Assembly (NCBI RefSeq): GCF_002339505.1
Contig: NZ_DDJO01000002.1
Span: 6,125 to 70,124, forward strand
Length of the DNA: 64,000 nucleotides
Direction of reading: 5' to 3'
DNA from: Corynebacterium sp. UBA2622
GTDB taxonomy: Bacteria > Actinomycetota > Actinomycetes > Mycobacteriales > Mycobacteriaceae
This document shows positions 36,080 to 44,417 of the stretch, in pieces. Under the pieces are notes generated by a model. That model had not been told where the DNA came from and ran no database searches. It saw only the letters and a program-made list of their open reading frames with translations. Each line of letters opens with the position of its first letter. Positions within the stretch are counted from its first letter, which is position 1. The translations under genes were made by a program, and so were the position numbers.

Positions 36080-37237
36080 TTAGCGACGCATCGCAAGCCC
36101 GACCTTCTGGAACGCCTTCAGGTCGGTGTAACCGCACTTGGCCATCGCCCGGCGCAGGCCCTCGACGAGGTTCATCCGCCCGTAAGGGTCGGCGGTCGGC
36201 CCGTTGAGCACCGTCTCCAGGGGCAGACGCTCCTCCGCGTAACCGGTCGGGGTGACGGATCCGCGCGGGAAGCGCGGATGCGCGGAGGCGGCCTCCCAGT
36301 ACACGCCGTGGCCGGCCGCCTCCTCGGCGGCGGCCAGGGGGCGGCCCACCATCACGGCATCGGCGCCGCAGGCGATCGCCTTGGCGATGTCGCCGCTGGT
36401 GGCGATCTCCCCGTCTGCGATGACGTGGACATATCGCCCGCCCGTCTCGTCCAGGTATTCCCGGCGCGCCGCCGCGACATCCGAGATGGCCGTGGCCATG
36501 GGCATGCCCAGCCCCAGCGTCTCGGCGCTGGTCGCGTTGCCCGCGCCGACGATGATGCCGGCAGCGCCGGAGCGCATCAGGTGGGTCGCGGTGGTGTAGT
36601 CGTAGACCCCGCCCGCGATCACCGGGACCTCCAGGGAGCCGATGAACTCCTTGAGATTGAGCGGCTCGCCGCCGCTCTGCACGTGCTCCGCGGAGATGAG
36701 GGTGCCCTGGATGAAGAGGATCTCCGCGCCCGCCTTGACCACCGCGGGAGCGACCTCGCGGGCGTTCTGCGGGGAGACGCGCACGCCGACGGTAACACCC
36801 GCGTCGCGCACTTGGGCGATGCGCTCGGTGAGCAGGTCGTAGTCGATCGGCGCGGCGTGGAGCTCCTGCAGGGTCTTCGTGGCCGAGGCGCGGGAGCGCA
36901 GCACATCGTCCACGCGGGAGAAGTCCTCCTCCACCGCGCCGATGCCGGCCACCTTGGCCACGGCCTCCTCGAAGGAGGCGTGGCGGCCCAGGAGCCCCTC
37001 GGCGTTGAGCACGCCGAGACCGCCCAGCCGGCCCATCTCGATGGCGAACTCGGGGCTGGCCAGGGCGTCCGTCGGGTGGGAGACCACGGGAATCTCGAAG
37101 TCGTAGGCGTCGAAGTTCCAGCCGGTGTCCACGTCCGAGGACGACCGGGTGCGCCGGGCGGGCACCAGGGAGACGTCGTCAAGCTTGTAGGCCCGGCGCG
37201 CCTCGCGCCCGATCCCGATTTCGACGTAGTCGCGCAT
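36080..37237 (-). CDS. guaB3: GuaB3 family IMP dehydrogenase-related protein
   Basis: A 385-residue member of the actinobacterial GuaB3 family, an IMPDH/GMP-reductase-fold protein without the CBS domains of GuaB2. It starts MRDYVEIGIGREARRAYKLD as in C. glutamicum. The barrel strands VIAGGVYDY, GAAGIIVGAG and GADAVMVGRP are present. The canonical IMPDH active-site loop with GSICTTR is missing, so its catalytic role is uncertain, as for the family. It lies 15 bp after guaB2; the start could also be GTG 37243. Confidence 0.9.
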   Translation of the reverse strand: MRDYVEIGIGREARRAYKLDDVSLVPARRTRSSSDVDTGWNFDAYDFEIPVVSHPTDALASPEFAIEMGRLGGLGVLNAEGLLGRHASFEEAVAKVAGIGAVEEDFSRVDDVLRSRASATKTLQELHAAPIDYDLLTERIAQVRDAGVTVGVRVSPQNAREVAPAVVKAGAEILFIQGTLISAEHVQSGGEPLNLKEFIGSLEVPVIAGGVYDYTTATHLMRSGAAGIIVGAGNATSAETLGLGMPMATAISDVAAARREYLDETGGRYVHVIADGEIATSGDIAKAIACGADAVMVGRPLAAAEEAAGHGVYWEAASAHPRFPRGSVTPTGYAEERLPLETVLNGPTADPYGRMNLVEGLRRAMAKCGYTDLKAFQKVGLAMRR

Positions 37238-37252
37238 CGTCACGTTGCTCCC

Positions 37253-38776
37253 TTAGTTGTGGTAGTTCGGCGCTTCGACGGTCTGCTGGATGTCGTGCGG
37301 GTGGGACTCGCGCAGACCGGCCGAGGTGATCTGGACGAACTGGCGGGTCTGCAGCTCCTCGATGGAGGCGGAGCCGGTGTACCCCATCGCGGCGCGCAGC
37401 CCGCCGACGATCTGGTGGGTGATGGCGTCGATCTCGCCGCGGTAGGGCACGCGCCCCTCGATGCCCTCCGGCACCAGCTTGTCCTCGCTGGAGACCTCGG
37501 CCTGGAAGTAGCGGTCCTTGGAGTAGGAGCGCTTCTCGCCGCTGAGGCCGCGGCCCTGCATGGCTCCCATCGAGCCCATGCCGCGGTAGCGCTTGTACTG
37601 CTTGCCGCCGACGACCACGACATCGCCCGGGGCCTCCTTTGTCCCGGCGAGCATGGAGCCGAGCATGACGGTGGAGGCACCGGCCGCGAGGGCCTTGGCG
37701 ACATCACCCGAGTGCTGCATGCCGCCGTCGGCGATGATCGGGATGCCGGCCGCGCGGGCGGGCACGGACGCCTCCAGGATGGCGGTGATCTGGGGGGCGC
37801 CGACACCGGCGACGACGCGGGTGGTGCAGATGGAGCCGGGGCCGATGCCGACCTTGATGGCGTCCGCACCCGCCTCGATCATTGCCTTCGCGGCCTCGCG
37901 GGTCGCGAGGTTTCCACCGATGACGTCGACGCGGTCGCCGAAGTCCTTCTTCACCCGGCTGACCATCTCGAGCACGCGGTTGTTGTGGGCGTGCGCGGAG
38001 TCCACCACGAGCGCGTCCACGCCCGCCTCGATGAGCATGCCGGCGCGCTGGTAGGAGTCGTCGCCCGTGCCGATGCCCGCGGCGACCAGGAGGCGGCCCT
38101 GGTCGTCCTTGGAGGCGCTGGGGTACTGCTCCGTCTTGACGAAGTCCTTGACGGTGATCAGGCCGGACAGCTTGCCCTCCGCGTCAACAATGGGCAGCTT
38201 CTCCACCTTGTTGGTGCTCAGCAGGTTCAGGGCCTCCTGCTTGGACACCCCGTCGCGGGCGACGACGAGCGGCATGGCGGTCATGATCTCCGAGACGCGG
38301 CGGCCGAAGTCGGGCTCGAAGCGCATGTCGCGGTTGGTGACGATGCCCACGAGGGTGCCGTCCTCCGCCACGACGGGCAGGCCGGAGATGCGGAAGCGGG
38401 CGCAGAGCTCGTCGACCTCACCGATGGTCATGTCGGGCGAGGCGGTGACCGGGTTGGAGATCATGCCGGATTCGGAGCGCTTCACGATGTCGACGTTTTC
38501 CGCCTGGTCCTGCGCGCTGAGGTTGCGGTGCAGCACACCGATGCCGCCCTGGCGGGCCATGGCGATGGCCATGCGCGCCTCGGTGACGGTGTCCATCGCC
38601 GCGGATGCGATGGGCATGCTCAGACGCATGTTGCGCGTGAACTGCGAGGAGGTGTCCACCTCACCGGGCACGATGTGGGACTCTGCGGGGAGCAGGAGGA
38701 CGTCGTCGAACGTGAGGCCCCGCAGCGCGATCTTGTTCGGGTCGTCCCCGCCAGTGAGTACTCGGTCTTGTGCCAT
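37253..38776 (-). CDS. guaB: inosine-5'-monophosphate dehydrogenase
   Basis: A 507-residue GuaB2-type IMPDH that oxidises IMP to XMP with NAD, the committed step of guanine nucleotide synthesis. The catalytic loop is IGPGSICTTRVVAGVG with the active Cys, followed by IADGGMQHSGD for IMP binding. Two CBS domains (about 115-235) are inserted in the barrel. The ATG at 38776 gives the length and N-terminus expected from C. glutamicum; GGAG is 11 nt upstream. Translation might begin further upstream, where the frame stays open. Confidence 0.95.
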   Translation of the reverse strand: MAQDRVLTGGDDPNKIALRGLTFDDVLLLPAESHIVPGEVDTSSQFTRNMRLSMPIASAAMDTVTEARMAIAMARQGGIGVLHRNLSAQDQAENVDIVKRSESGMISNPVTASPDMTIGEVDELCARFRISGLPVVAEDGTLVGIVTNRDMRFEPDFGRRVSEIMTAMPLVVARDGVSKQEALNLLSTNKVEKLPIVDAEGKLSGLITVKDFVKTEQYPSASKDDQGRLLVAAGIGTGDDSYQRAGMLIEAGVDALVVDSAHAHNNRVLEMVSRVKKDFGDRVDVIGGNLATREAAKAMIEAGADAIKVGIGPGSICTTRVVAGVGAPQITAILEASVPARAAGIPIIADGGMQHSGDVAKALAAGASTVMLGSMLAGTKEAPGDVVVVGGKQYKRYRGMGSMGAMQGRGLSGEKRSYSKDRYFQAEVSSEDKLVPEGIEGRVPYRGEIDAITHQIVGGLRAAMGYTGSASIEELQTRQFVQITSAGLRESHPHDIQQTVEAPNYHN

Positions 38777-38825
38777 AAAAGTGTCAGCTCCTTCGCGCGC
38801 GATCCTGCCCGGGTTTGTTTCAGCC

Positions 38826-38831
38826 ATGATA
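38826..38831 (-). promoter_or_regulatory. guaB -10 box
   Basis: TATCAT on the minus strand would place the transcript start near 38818 and give guaB a leader of about 42 nt. Confidence 0.4.
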
Positions 38832-38928
38832 TAACGGCCGGACAAATCCGACATTTGCGGTGGTCACCCGCCCCTGCCCACCCAGTGCAACCGGGCGGGG
38901 GGAAATTGCCCCGGCCACGCGGGCGCAA

Positions 38929-38934
38929 TAGGCT
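38929..38934 (+). promoter_or_regulatory. -10 box of the DUF5319 gene, leaderless start
   Basis: TAGGCT ends 8 nt before the GTG at 38943. Confidence 0.45.
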
Positions 38935-38942
38935 GAAACGCT

Positions 38943-39314
38943 GTGAACTATGACGACATGATGCCCCTCGACCCGTTCGCGGACGACCCCAACGACCCGG
39001 CATCTTTCATCGAGGACGACGAGGTTGTGGAACCCCTCTCCCCCGAGGAACGCGTCGACGTCACCCGCGACCTGGCACAGGTGCGCGAATTCAGGGAGGT
39101 TCTCGGCCCACGCGGCATCCTGGGCATCTACTTCATGTGCGAGGACTGCGACCAGCTGCACTACTACAACTGGGAAATCATGGAGCAGAACATGCTCTCG
39201 AGCCTGCGCGGTGAGCTCCCGCCCGTTCACGAGCCCAGCGCCCAGCCGAACGTCGAGGCCTACGTGCCCTGGGACTACGCCCTGGGCTACCTCGACGGGC
39301 TCGACGCACGCTGA
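38943..39314 (+). CDS. DUF5319 family protein
   Basis: A 123-residue acidic soluble protein of the DUF5319 family, found in this position next to guaB2 and rsdA-sigD (Rv3412 in M. tuberculosis). The conserved core includes GIYFMCEDCDQLHYYNWE, with a C-x2-C pair that could bind a metal, and VPWDYALGYLDGL near the C-terminus. Its function is unknown. The GTG start fits a leaderless transcript divergent from guaB. Confidence 0.85.
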   Translation: MNYDDMMPLDPFADDPNDPASFIEDDEVVEPLSPEERVDVTRDLAQVREFREVLGPRGILGIYFMCEDCDQLHYYNWEIMEQNMLSSLRGELPPVHEPSAQPNVEAYVPWDYALGYLDGLDAR

Positions 39315-39367
39315 GCTTCAGCCAACGCTTGTCGACGCCCCGCCGATCCTCCCCTTAACGCTGGCCC

Positions 39368-40294
39368 TTAGCGCTGGGCGGCCTCACTGGCGCGCGCCGT
39401 GGTCTCCGCCGCCTGACCCTGCCCCGGATCTCCAACCCCGCCATCGGTCAGCTGGGTCGGCGGCGCGGGTTGGGCGGGTGCCTGGGGCACGGTGACAGTT
39501 GCCGGACCGGGCTCGGCCGGCCGGGCGCGGGTGGGTTCGGGCTCGGAGGTCACCGATACCGTGACCGTCTCCGTCACCCGTTCCGTGACCGTCGCACTCG
39601 CCGGTGTCCCACCCGGCTGAGACGTGGCCGGTGCAGTCTTCGGCTCTGAAACACGCGGGGTGGCCTGCTCGCTCACCGTTGCACCGGGCTCGCGCTCTTG
39701 GCGCTCCAGCCGCCCGCGGTCGCGGGAGTCCGCGCCCGGGTTCATGGTGCCGACGAGCTCGCGGGCGTGATCGAGGAGGTGGCGCGCCTGATCCGTGTCA
39801 CCGGAGGCGTTCGCCGCCTCCAGCTCGTCGAGGGTGCCGGCAAGCTGGACCGCAGCCGCGCGGTCGCCGAACAACGCTGACGCCGGCCCCCACAGGGGCG
39901 AGCCGGGAGTTGCCCCATAGAGAGCCGCGCCGGTGCCGATGACCAGCGCCGTCGCAGCGGCCGCCCCGGTCAGGCCCGCGGCCCAGGGGCTGATTCCCCG
40001 GCGCCGCGAGGGCGCGTCGCCGATCGGGGTGACGGTGACCGGCTGTTCGTCGGCATCGTCCGCCCCCGGGGCCCCGGCAGTTTCCCCGTCCGGTTCCGCG
40101 TCCAGCAGCGGTGCCGGGGGCACCTGGCGGTTCACGTCGGCGCGCAACCCTAAGAGAAGGCCTGCGAGGGGGTCCGTGCCGTCGGAGGGGTCGTCGCCAC
40201 GCGAGAGCGCGTTGAGGAAGGCATCGTCGTCGACGAGGGGCTGGAGGTGCGCCGAAATGTCGCGCGGCTGCCCCCCGTTGGTGCGACGCTTCAT
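39368..40294 (-). CDS. rsdA: anti-sigma-D factor RsdA
   Basis: A 308-residue membrane-anchored anti-sigma factor. The N-terminal sigma-binding segment includes VDDDAFLNALSRG (about 21-33). A single transmembrane helix lies at about 101-127, and a Pro/Thr/Glu-rich extracytoplasmic tail follows, with repeats such as VTERVTETVTVSV. It holds SigD inactive until regulated proteolysis releases it. Its ATG overlaps the sigD stop by 4 nt, and the order sigD-rsdA matches C. glutamicum cg0696-cg0697 and M. tuberculosis. Confidence 0.88.
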   Translation of the reverse strand: MKRRTNGGQPRDISAHLQPLVDDDAFLNALSRGDDPSDGTDPLAGLLLGLRADVNRQVPPAPLLDAEPDGETAGAPGADDADEQPVTVTPIGDAPSRRRGISPWAAGLTGAAAATALVIGTGAALYGATPGSPLWGPASALFGDRAAAVQLAGTLDELEAANASGDTDQARHLLDHARELVGTMNPGADSRDRGRLERQEREPGATVSEQATPRVSEPKTAPATSQPGGTPASATVTERVTETVTVSVTSEPEPTRARPAEPGPATVTVPQAPAQPAPPTQLTDGGVGDPGQGQAAETTARASEAAQR

Positions 40295-40863
40295 GGCTGG
40301 TCCCCTTCCTCAATGGCCTTGCGCAAGGTGGCGAGCGCACGGTGCTGGGCGACGCGCACTGCGCCGGCCGTCCCGCCGACGATAGCCGCCGTCTCTTCCG
40401 CCGAAAGCCCCACGAACACCCTGAGAATGAGGATGTCCCGTGCCTTGTCACTGAGTAAATCGAGCAGGCCTCTGACTCTGTTACTTCCGTCCTCCGCGAG
40501 CGCCATCTCCTCGGGGGTTCCCCCGGTGAATTCGGCGTCCGGCACCTCCTCGCTGGGGGTGAGCTTGTCGCGCGCCATGGCCCGGTGGGCATCGGCGACC
40601 TTGTTGAAAGCAATGCCGTAGACGAAGGCCATGAAGGGCCGGCCGGTGTCCACGTAGCGTTCGATCGAGGTGGCCACCGCGAGACAGATTTCCTGCGCGA
40701 CGTCCTCGGCCGTGGGGGTGCGCCCTCCGCCGATGCGGGCGCGGGCGTAGCGCAGCACCGGCGGGTGGATGAGGCGCACGACGTCCTGGAGCGCCCGGCG
40801 GTCTCCCCCCGTTGCCCGGGGAACCAGGCGGGAGAGCTCCGAGTCGAGGTCGGACGTGGACAT
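40291..40863 (-). CDS. sigD: ECF RNA polymerase sigma factor SigD
   Basis: A 190-residue ECF sigma factor. Region 2 covers about 45-110 (AEDVAQEICLAVATSIERY) and region 4 about 130-185 (RDILILRVFVGLSAEETAA and a helix-turn-helix). SigD controls cell-envelope and mycolate genes in C. glutamicum. The ATG at 40863 is preceded by AAGGAG, which outranks an upstream in-frame start. It is translationally coupled to rsdA. Confidence 0.92.
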   Translation of the reverse strand: MSTSDLDSELSRLVPRATGGDRRALQDVVRLIHPPVLRYARARIGGGRTPTAEDVAQEICLAVATSIERYVDTGRPFMAFVYGIAFNKVADAHRAMARDKLTPSEEVPDAEFTGGTPEEMALAEDGSNRVRGLLDLLSDKARDILILRVFVGLSAEETAAIVGGTAGAVRVAQHRALATLRKAIEEGDQP

Positions 40864-41290
40864 GGCTCTCCTTACTACCTGCGCCGGTACCGGGCGATGT
40901 GCGGGCGGTGTGCGATCAAGCCAACCCCTGCAGCCCGGCACACCGTCGCGCTCACATGATGCTCCAAACAAACGTTTAGCTTACGCCCCGCACCCTACCG
41001 CCGTGCCCGACCGCTGGAAAAAGCGCTCACCTGCGCCGTTGCATCCCCAGAAATTCACCGACCTTTAACCTTGGACATATGCGCAGGTAGGGGCGGGGCG
41101 CGGGGCGGGTCCGCAGCGGTTTCAAGCTCCGCGTTACCGCAGGGAAACCCCCAGTTAACCCCGGTCCGCGAACATGCCCTAGCGGTACCGCTCGCGGTAC
41201 AGGGTCACCCCGGCGGCCGCCGGGAACGTCGGCTGCGCCGCCCCCGCGGACAGCCGTGAACACCGCTACGTGAAGAAGGAGCCTTCATTC
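40864..41290. other. non-coding divergent region between sigD and the WhiB gene
   Basis: No gene is supported in these 427 bp. The visible structure is a 12-bp palindrome AGCGGTACCGCT at 41181-41192, followed by another GCGGTAC at 41194-41200, about 100 bp before the WhiB start. No clean -10 box can be assigned for either gene. AAGGAG at 41276-41281 is the WhiB ribosome-binding site. Confidence 0.6.
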
Positions 41291-41605
41291 ATGTCCCAGC
41301 CCCACCAGCTTCCCGGACCGAACGCCGACTTCTGGGATTGGCAGCTCCACGGTGCCTGCCGCGGAGAGGCCTCGGAGGTGTTCTACCACCCCGACGGGGA
41401 GCGTGGGCGCGCCCGGGCGCAGCGCGAGAACCGCGCCAAGGCCATCTGCTACTCCTGCCCCGTCCTCACCCAGTGCCGGGACCACGCCCTGAAGGTGGCG
41501 GAGCCGTACGGCATCTGGGGCGGGATGAGCGAGTCGGAGCGTCAGGCCCTGCTGCGCGGCGGTGCGCGCGGGGGCATGCAGGTCGCAGCGGTCTCCTCCA
41601 GCTGA
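41291..41605 (+). CDS. WhiB-family iron-sulfur transcriptional regulator, WhiB3 type
   Basis: A 104-residue Wbl protein. The [4Fe-4S] ligands are C23, C53, C56 and C62 (C-x29-C-x2-C-x5-C). The GIWGG turn lies at 74-78, and an arginine/glycine-rich DNA-binding tail (LLRGGARGGMQ) follows. Its position between sigD and groESL matches Rv3416 (whiB3) and a C. glutamicum whc gene. Such proteins act with SigA in redox- or stress-dependent transcription. The ATG at 41291 is chosen for its AAGGAG; a GTG at 41270 is in frame. Confidence 0.9.
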   Translation: MSQPHQLPGPNADFWDWQLHGACRGEASEVFYHPDGERGRARAQRENRAKAICYSCPVLTQCRDHALKVAEPYGIWGGMSESERQALLRGGARGGMQVAAVSSS

Positions 41606-41625
41606 GCGATTCCGGGCACGGGAAA

Positions 41626-41666
41626 GGCCCCGGGCGCTCTCCCCTGGTGGGGGTGCGCCCGGGGCC
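41626..41666. terminator. hairpin between the WhiB gene and groL
   Basis: GGCCCCGGGCGC (41626-41637) pairs perfectly with GCGCCCGGGGCC (41655-41666), with an inner CCCC/GGGG stem. There is no T-run. It is positioned to stop both converging transcripts. Confidence 0.6.
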
Positions 41667-41699
41667 CGTCGTCACGCGCGCGACGCGCGCTTCCCGGCC

Positions 41700-43313
41700 C
41701 TAGTGCGAGTGACCGTGGTTGCCCTGGTCCTCGTCCTCGGCGGGCTTGGTCACGACGGATGCCTCGGTGGTGAGGATCATCCGGGCCACGGACGCCGCGT
41801 TGACCACGGCGGAGTGGGTGACCTTGACGGGGTCGATGATGCCCTGGTCGACGAGGTTGCCGTACTCGAGCGTCGCGGCGTTGAAGCCCTCGCGGTTGCC
41901 CAGCTCGGCAATCTTGGCCACGACCACGGAGCCATCCATGCCGGCGTTCTCCGCAATCCAGTAGGCGGGCTTGGTCAGGGCGCGTGCCACGGAGAGCACG
42001 CCGACCTTCTGCTCGCCCTCGAAGCCCTCCGCGAACTCCTTGAGCTCCGCGGCGATCTGCACCAGGGTCGAACCACCGCCGGCGACGATGCCCTCCTGGA
42101 CAGCGGCGCGCGCGGCGTTGATGGCGTCCTCGACGCGCAGCTTGCGCTCGTTAACCTCGGTCTCGGTGGCCGCGCCGACGCGCAGGACCGCGACGCCGCC
42201 GGAGAGCTTGGCCAGGCGCTCCTCCATCTTTTCCTTGTCCCAGGTGGAGTCGGTGGCCTCGATGTCGCGGCGGATCTGGTTGCGGCGCTCCTCGACGGCC
42301 TCGGCCGAACCCGCACCGTCGACGATGATGGTGTCGTCCTTGGTCACCGTCACGCGGCGGGCGGAGCCGAGGTGCTCCAGGGTCGCGTCCTTGAGGTTGA
42401 TGCCCACCTCGGGGTCGATCACGGTGGCGCGGGTGACGACGGCGAGGTCGTCCATGAACGCCTTGCGGCGCTCACCGAAGTACGGCGACTTCACGGCGAC
42501 GACGCGCAGCGTCTTGCGGATCGTGTTGACCACGAGCGTCTGCAGCGGCTCGCCGTCGACGTCCTCGGCGATGATGAGCAGCGGCACGGACTCGTTGGCC
42601 ACCTGCTCCAGCAGCGGGAGGAAGTCGGGCAGGGAGGAGACCTTGTTGCGCACCAGGAGCACGCGGGCGTCCTCGAGGACGGCCTGACCGGCATCCGGGT
42701 CGGTCATGAAGTACGGGGAGAGGAAGCCCTTGTCAAAGGAGATGCCCTCGGTGAGGTCCACGTAGGACTCCATCGACTGGGACTCCTCGACCGTGAGCAC
42801 GCCGTCCTTGCCCACCTTGTCCATCGCTCCGGCGACCATCTCGCCAACCTCGGGGTCGCGGGAGGAGACGGTGGCGACGTTGGCGATCTCCGCGGAGGCG
42901 GAGACGGGGGTGGCCCGGTTCTTCAGCTCCTCGACGACCTTCTCCGCGGCGGCGGTGATCCCCTTGTTCAGCTCGATCGGGTTTGCGCCGGCCGCCACGT
43001 TGCGCAGGCCCTCGGAGACGAGCGCCTGGGCGAGCAGCGTCGCGGTGGTGGTGCCGTCGCCGGCGATGTCGTTGGTCTTCACGGCCACGGACTTCACCAG
43101 CTGCGCACCGAGGTTCTCGAAGGGGTCCTCGAGGTCGATGTCGCGCGCGATGGTGACGCCGTCGTTGGTGACGGTCGGGCCGCCCCACGCCTTGGAGAGC
43201 ACGACGTTGCGGCCGCGGGGGCCGAGGGTGACCTTCACGGCGTCGGCGAGGATGTCCACGCCGCGCTGGATGCCCTCGCGGGCCTCCTGGTCAAATGCAA
43301 TGAGTTTTGCCAT
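41700..43313 (-). CDS. groL: 60 kDa chaperonin GroEL, GroEL1 type
   Basis: A 537-residue chaperonin subunit. The ATP-binding loops GPRGRNVVL, NDGVTI and DIAGDGTTTATLLAQ and the C-terminal equatorial segment are intact. The tail ends in a His-containing NHGHSH instead of the Gly-Met repeats of GroEL2. That marks it as the GroEL1 copy, encoded next to groES; a second groEL is expected elsewhere. It lies 20 bp after groS under the same CIRCE-controlled promoter. Confidence 0.97.
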   Translation of the reverse strand: MAKLIAFDQEAREGIQRGVDILADAVKVTLGPRGRNVVLSKAWGGPTVTNDGVTIARDIDLEDPFENLGAQLVKSVAVKTNDIAGDGTTTATLLAQALVSEGLRNVAAGANPIELNKGITAAAEKVVEELKNRATPVSASAEIANVATVSSRDPEVGEMVAGAMDKVGKDGVLTVEESQSMESYVDLTEGISFDKGFLSPYFMTDPDAGQAVLEDARVLLVRNKVSSLPDFLPLLEQVANESVPLLIIAEDVDGEPLQTLVVNTIRKTLRVVAVKSPYFGERRKAFMDDLAVVTRATVIDPEVGINLKDATLEHLGSARRVTVTKDDTIIVDGAGSAEAVEERRNQIRRDIEATDSTWDKEKMEERLAKLSGGVAVLRVGAATETEVNERKLRVEDAINAARAAVQEGIVAGGGSTLVQIAAELKEFAEGFEGEQKVGVLSVARALTKPAYWIAENAGMDGSVVVAKIAELGNREGFNAATLEYGNLVDQGIIDPVKVTHSAVVNAASVARMILTTEASVVTKPAEDEDQGNHGHSH

Positions 43314-43333
43314 TGGTGGCTATGCCCCCTTAT

Positions 43334-43633
43334 TTACTTTTCGACGACGGCCAGCAGGTCGCGGGCGGAAAGGAGAAGGTACTCCTCGCCGTTGTACTTC
43401 AGCTCGGTCCCGCCGTACTTGGAGAACACGACAGTGTCGCCCTCCTTGACGTCGATGGCGATGCGGTTGCCGTTGTCGTCCAGGCGGCCCGGACCCACGG
43501 CGATGACGACGGCCTCCTGCGGCTTCTCGGCGGCGGAGTCGGGGATGACGAGGCCGGAGGCGGTGGTGGTTTCAGCCTCGGCGATCTGGACGAGTACCTT
43601 GTCCTCGAGCGGCTTGATGTTGACGTTTGCCAT
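43334..43633 (-). CDS. groS: 10 kDa co-chaperonin GroES
   Basis: A 99-residue co-chaperonin that caps GroEL. It starts MANVNIKPLEDKVLVQIAEA and contains the mobile loop (EAETTTASGLVIPD). The conserved SKYGGTELKYNGEEYLLL is near the end. The ATG at 43633 has AAAGG 9 nt upstream. It heads the operon, about 140 bp downstream of a CIRCE element. Confidence 0.97.
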   Translation of the reverse strand: MANVNIKPLEDKVLVQIAEAETTTASGLVIPDSAAEKPQEAVVIAVGPGRLDDNGNRIAIDVKEGDTVVFSKYGGTELKYNGEEYLLLSARDLLAVVEK

Positions 43634-43772
43634 GATCAACGACCTTTCGTGATGTGTTGAGCGTCGTCGGTGCGCCGGGCGCACCGCGCGTGCAGCGTAT
43701 TCAGCGATTATCAGTGGTTCGTCGAGGGCCCAGCCGTCGTCGCGGGTGAACAACTGTGCTCTAAACAACCTG

Positions 43773-43799
43773 TTAGCACTCTACCCCCTCGAGTGCTAG
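43773..43799 (-). promoter_or_regulatory. CIRCE element (HrcA operator)
   Basis: TTAGCACTC-N9-GAGTGCTAG, where the consensus is TTAGCACTC-N9-GAGTGCTAA: 17 of 18 bases match. It lies upstream of groS, so HrcA should repress groSL until heat shock. Confidence 0.95.
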
Positions 43800-43842
43800 A
43801 CAACAACAACGCGAGCGGGTTTGGGTTCCCTCGCCCACTCCT

Positions 43843-44331
43843 TCACTGTGGTTGATCGCCGCGGTTGATCACAGCGCTGCGCCACAGCTGGTACTCCTCC
43901 TCGTGGTCCTCGCGGTAATTGCGGACCGCGCGGATCGCCTGTTCGACGGAGTCGATCGTTTCTTCGTCGACGCTCCTGCCGTCCCGGGCGGAGAAGATCA
44001 CCGGGCCCGAGATCGCCCGCGTCGGGTCGGTGAGGAAGTCCGGGTTGGCGGTGTCGGCGGTGTTGCGCGCCAGCGAGGCAACCGGGTTCGGCTCGGCCCT
44101 CTGCGCGGCGGCCTCCGGGTTGAAGATGGCGTGGAAGCGGTTGCCCTCCTGCTCGAAGGCGACGTCGACGAAGTCGTTCGCCACCGCGCCGAGGAAGCGG
44201 TGGACGGTGCCCATGTCGAAGACGATGCGCCGGTAGCTCAGGTCGGGGTTGACCAGGAAGCCGAAGCGCTCGCGGTCGGCCTGCTCGGGGTGGGTGGTGA
44301 CGATGGGCGTGTGGCTCAGCTCGTTGCTCAT
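43843..44331 (-). CDS. hypothetical soluble protein
   Basis: A 162-residue protein without signal peptide or membrane segment that I do not recognise. Visible blocks are FGFLVNPDLSYRRIVFDMG, FEQEGNRFHAIFNPEAAAQ and a C-terminal acidic helix (RNYREDHEEEYQLWRSAV). A similarly placed hypothetical gene between gcp and groES exists in C. glutamicum as I recall. It is an isolated gene between tsaD and groSL, transcribed in the same direction; the ATG at 44331 has no clear Shine-Dalgarno. Confidence 0.65.
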   Translation of the reverse strand: MSNELSHTPIVTTHPEQADRERFGFLVNPDLSYRRIVFDMGTVHRFLGAVANDFVDVAFEQEGNRFHAIFNPEAAAQRAEPNPVASLARNTADTANPDFLTDPTRAISGPVIFSARDGRSVDEETIDSVEQAIRAVRNYREDHEEEYQLWRSAVINRGDQPQ

Positions 44332-44417
44332 GAAACCGGTGCTTTCCGTGGCGGGGAACGTTTGCCGGTAACGCTATCCCGGATTCACCGACTTGGCAGC
44401 GCGAGCGGGAGGCTCCC

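Noticed and set aside
41562..43652. 696-residue open frame antisense to groL
   Set aside because: Shadow of GroEL; it spans the WhiB-groL terminator and groS.
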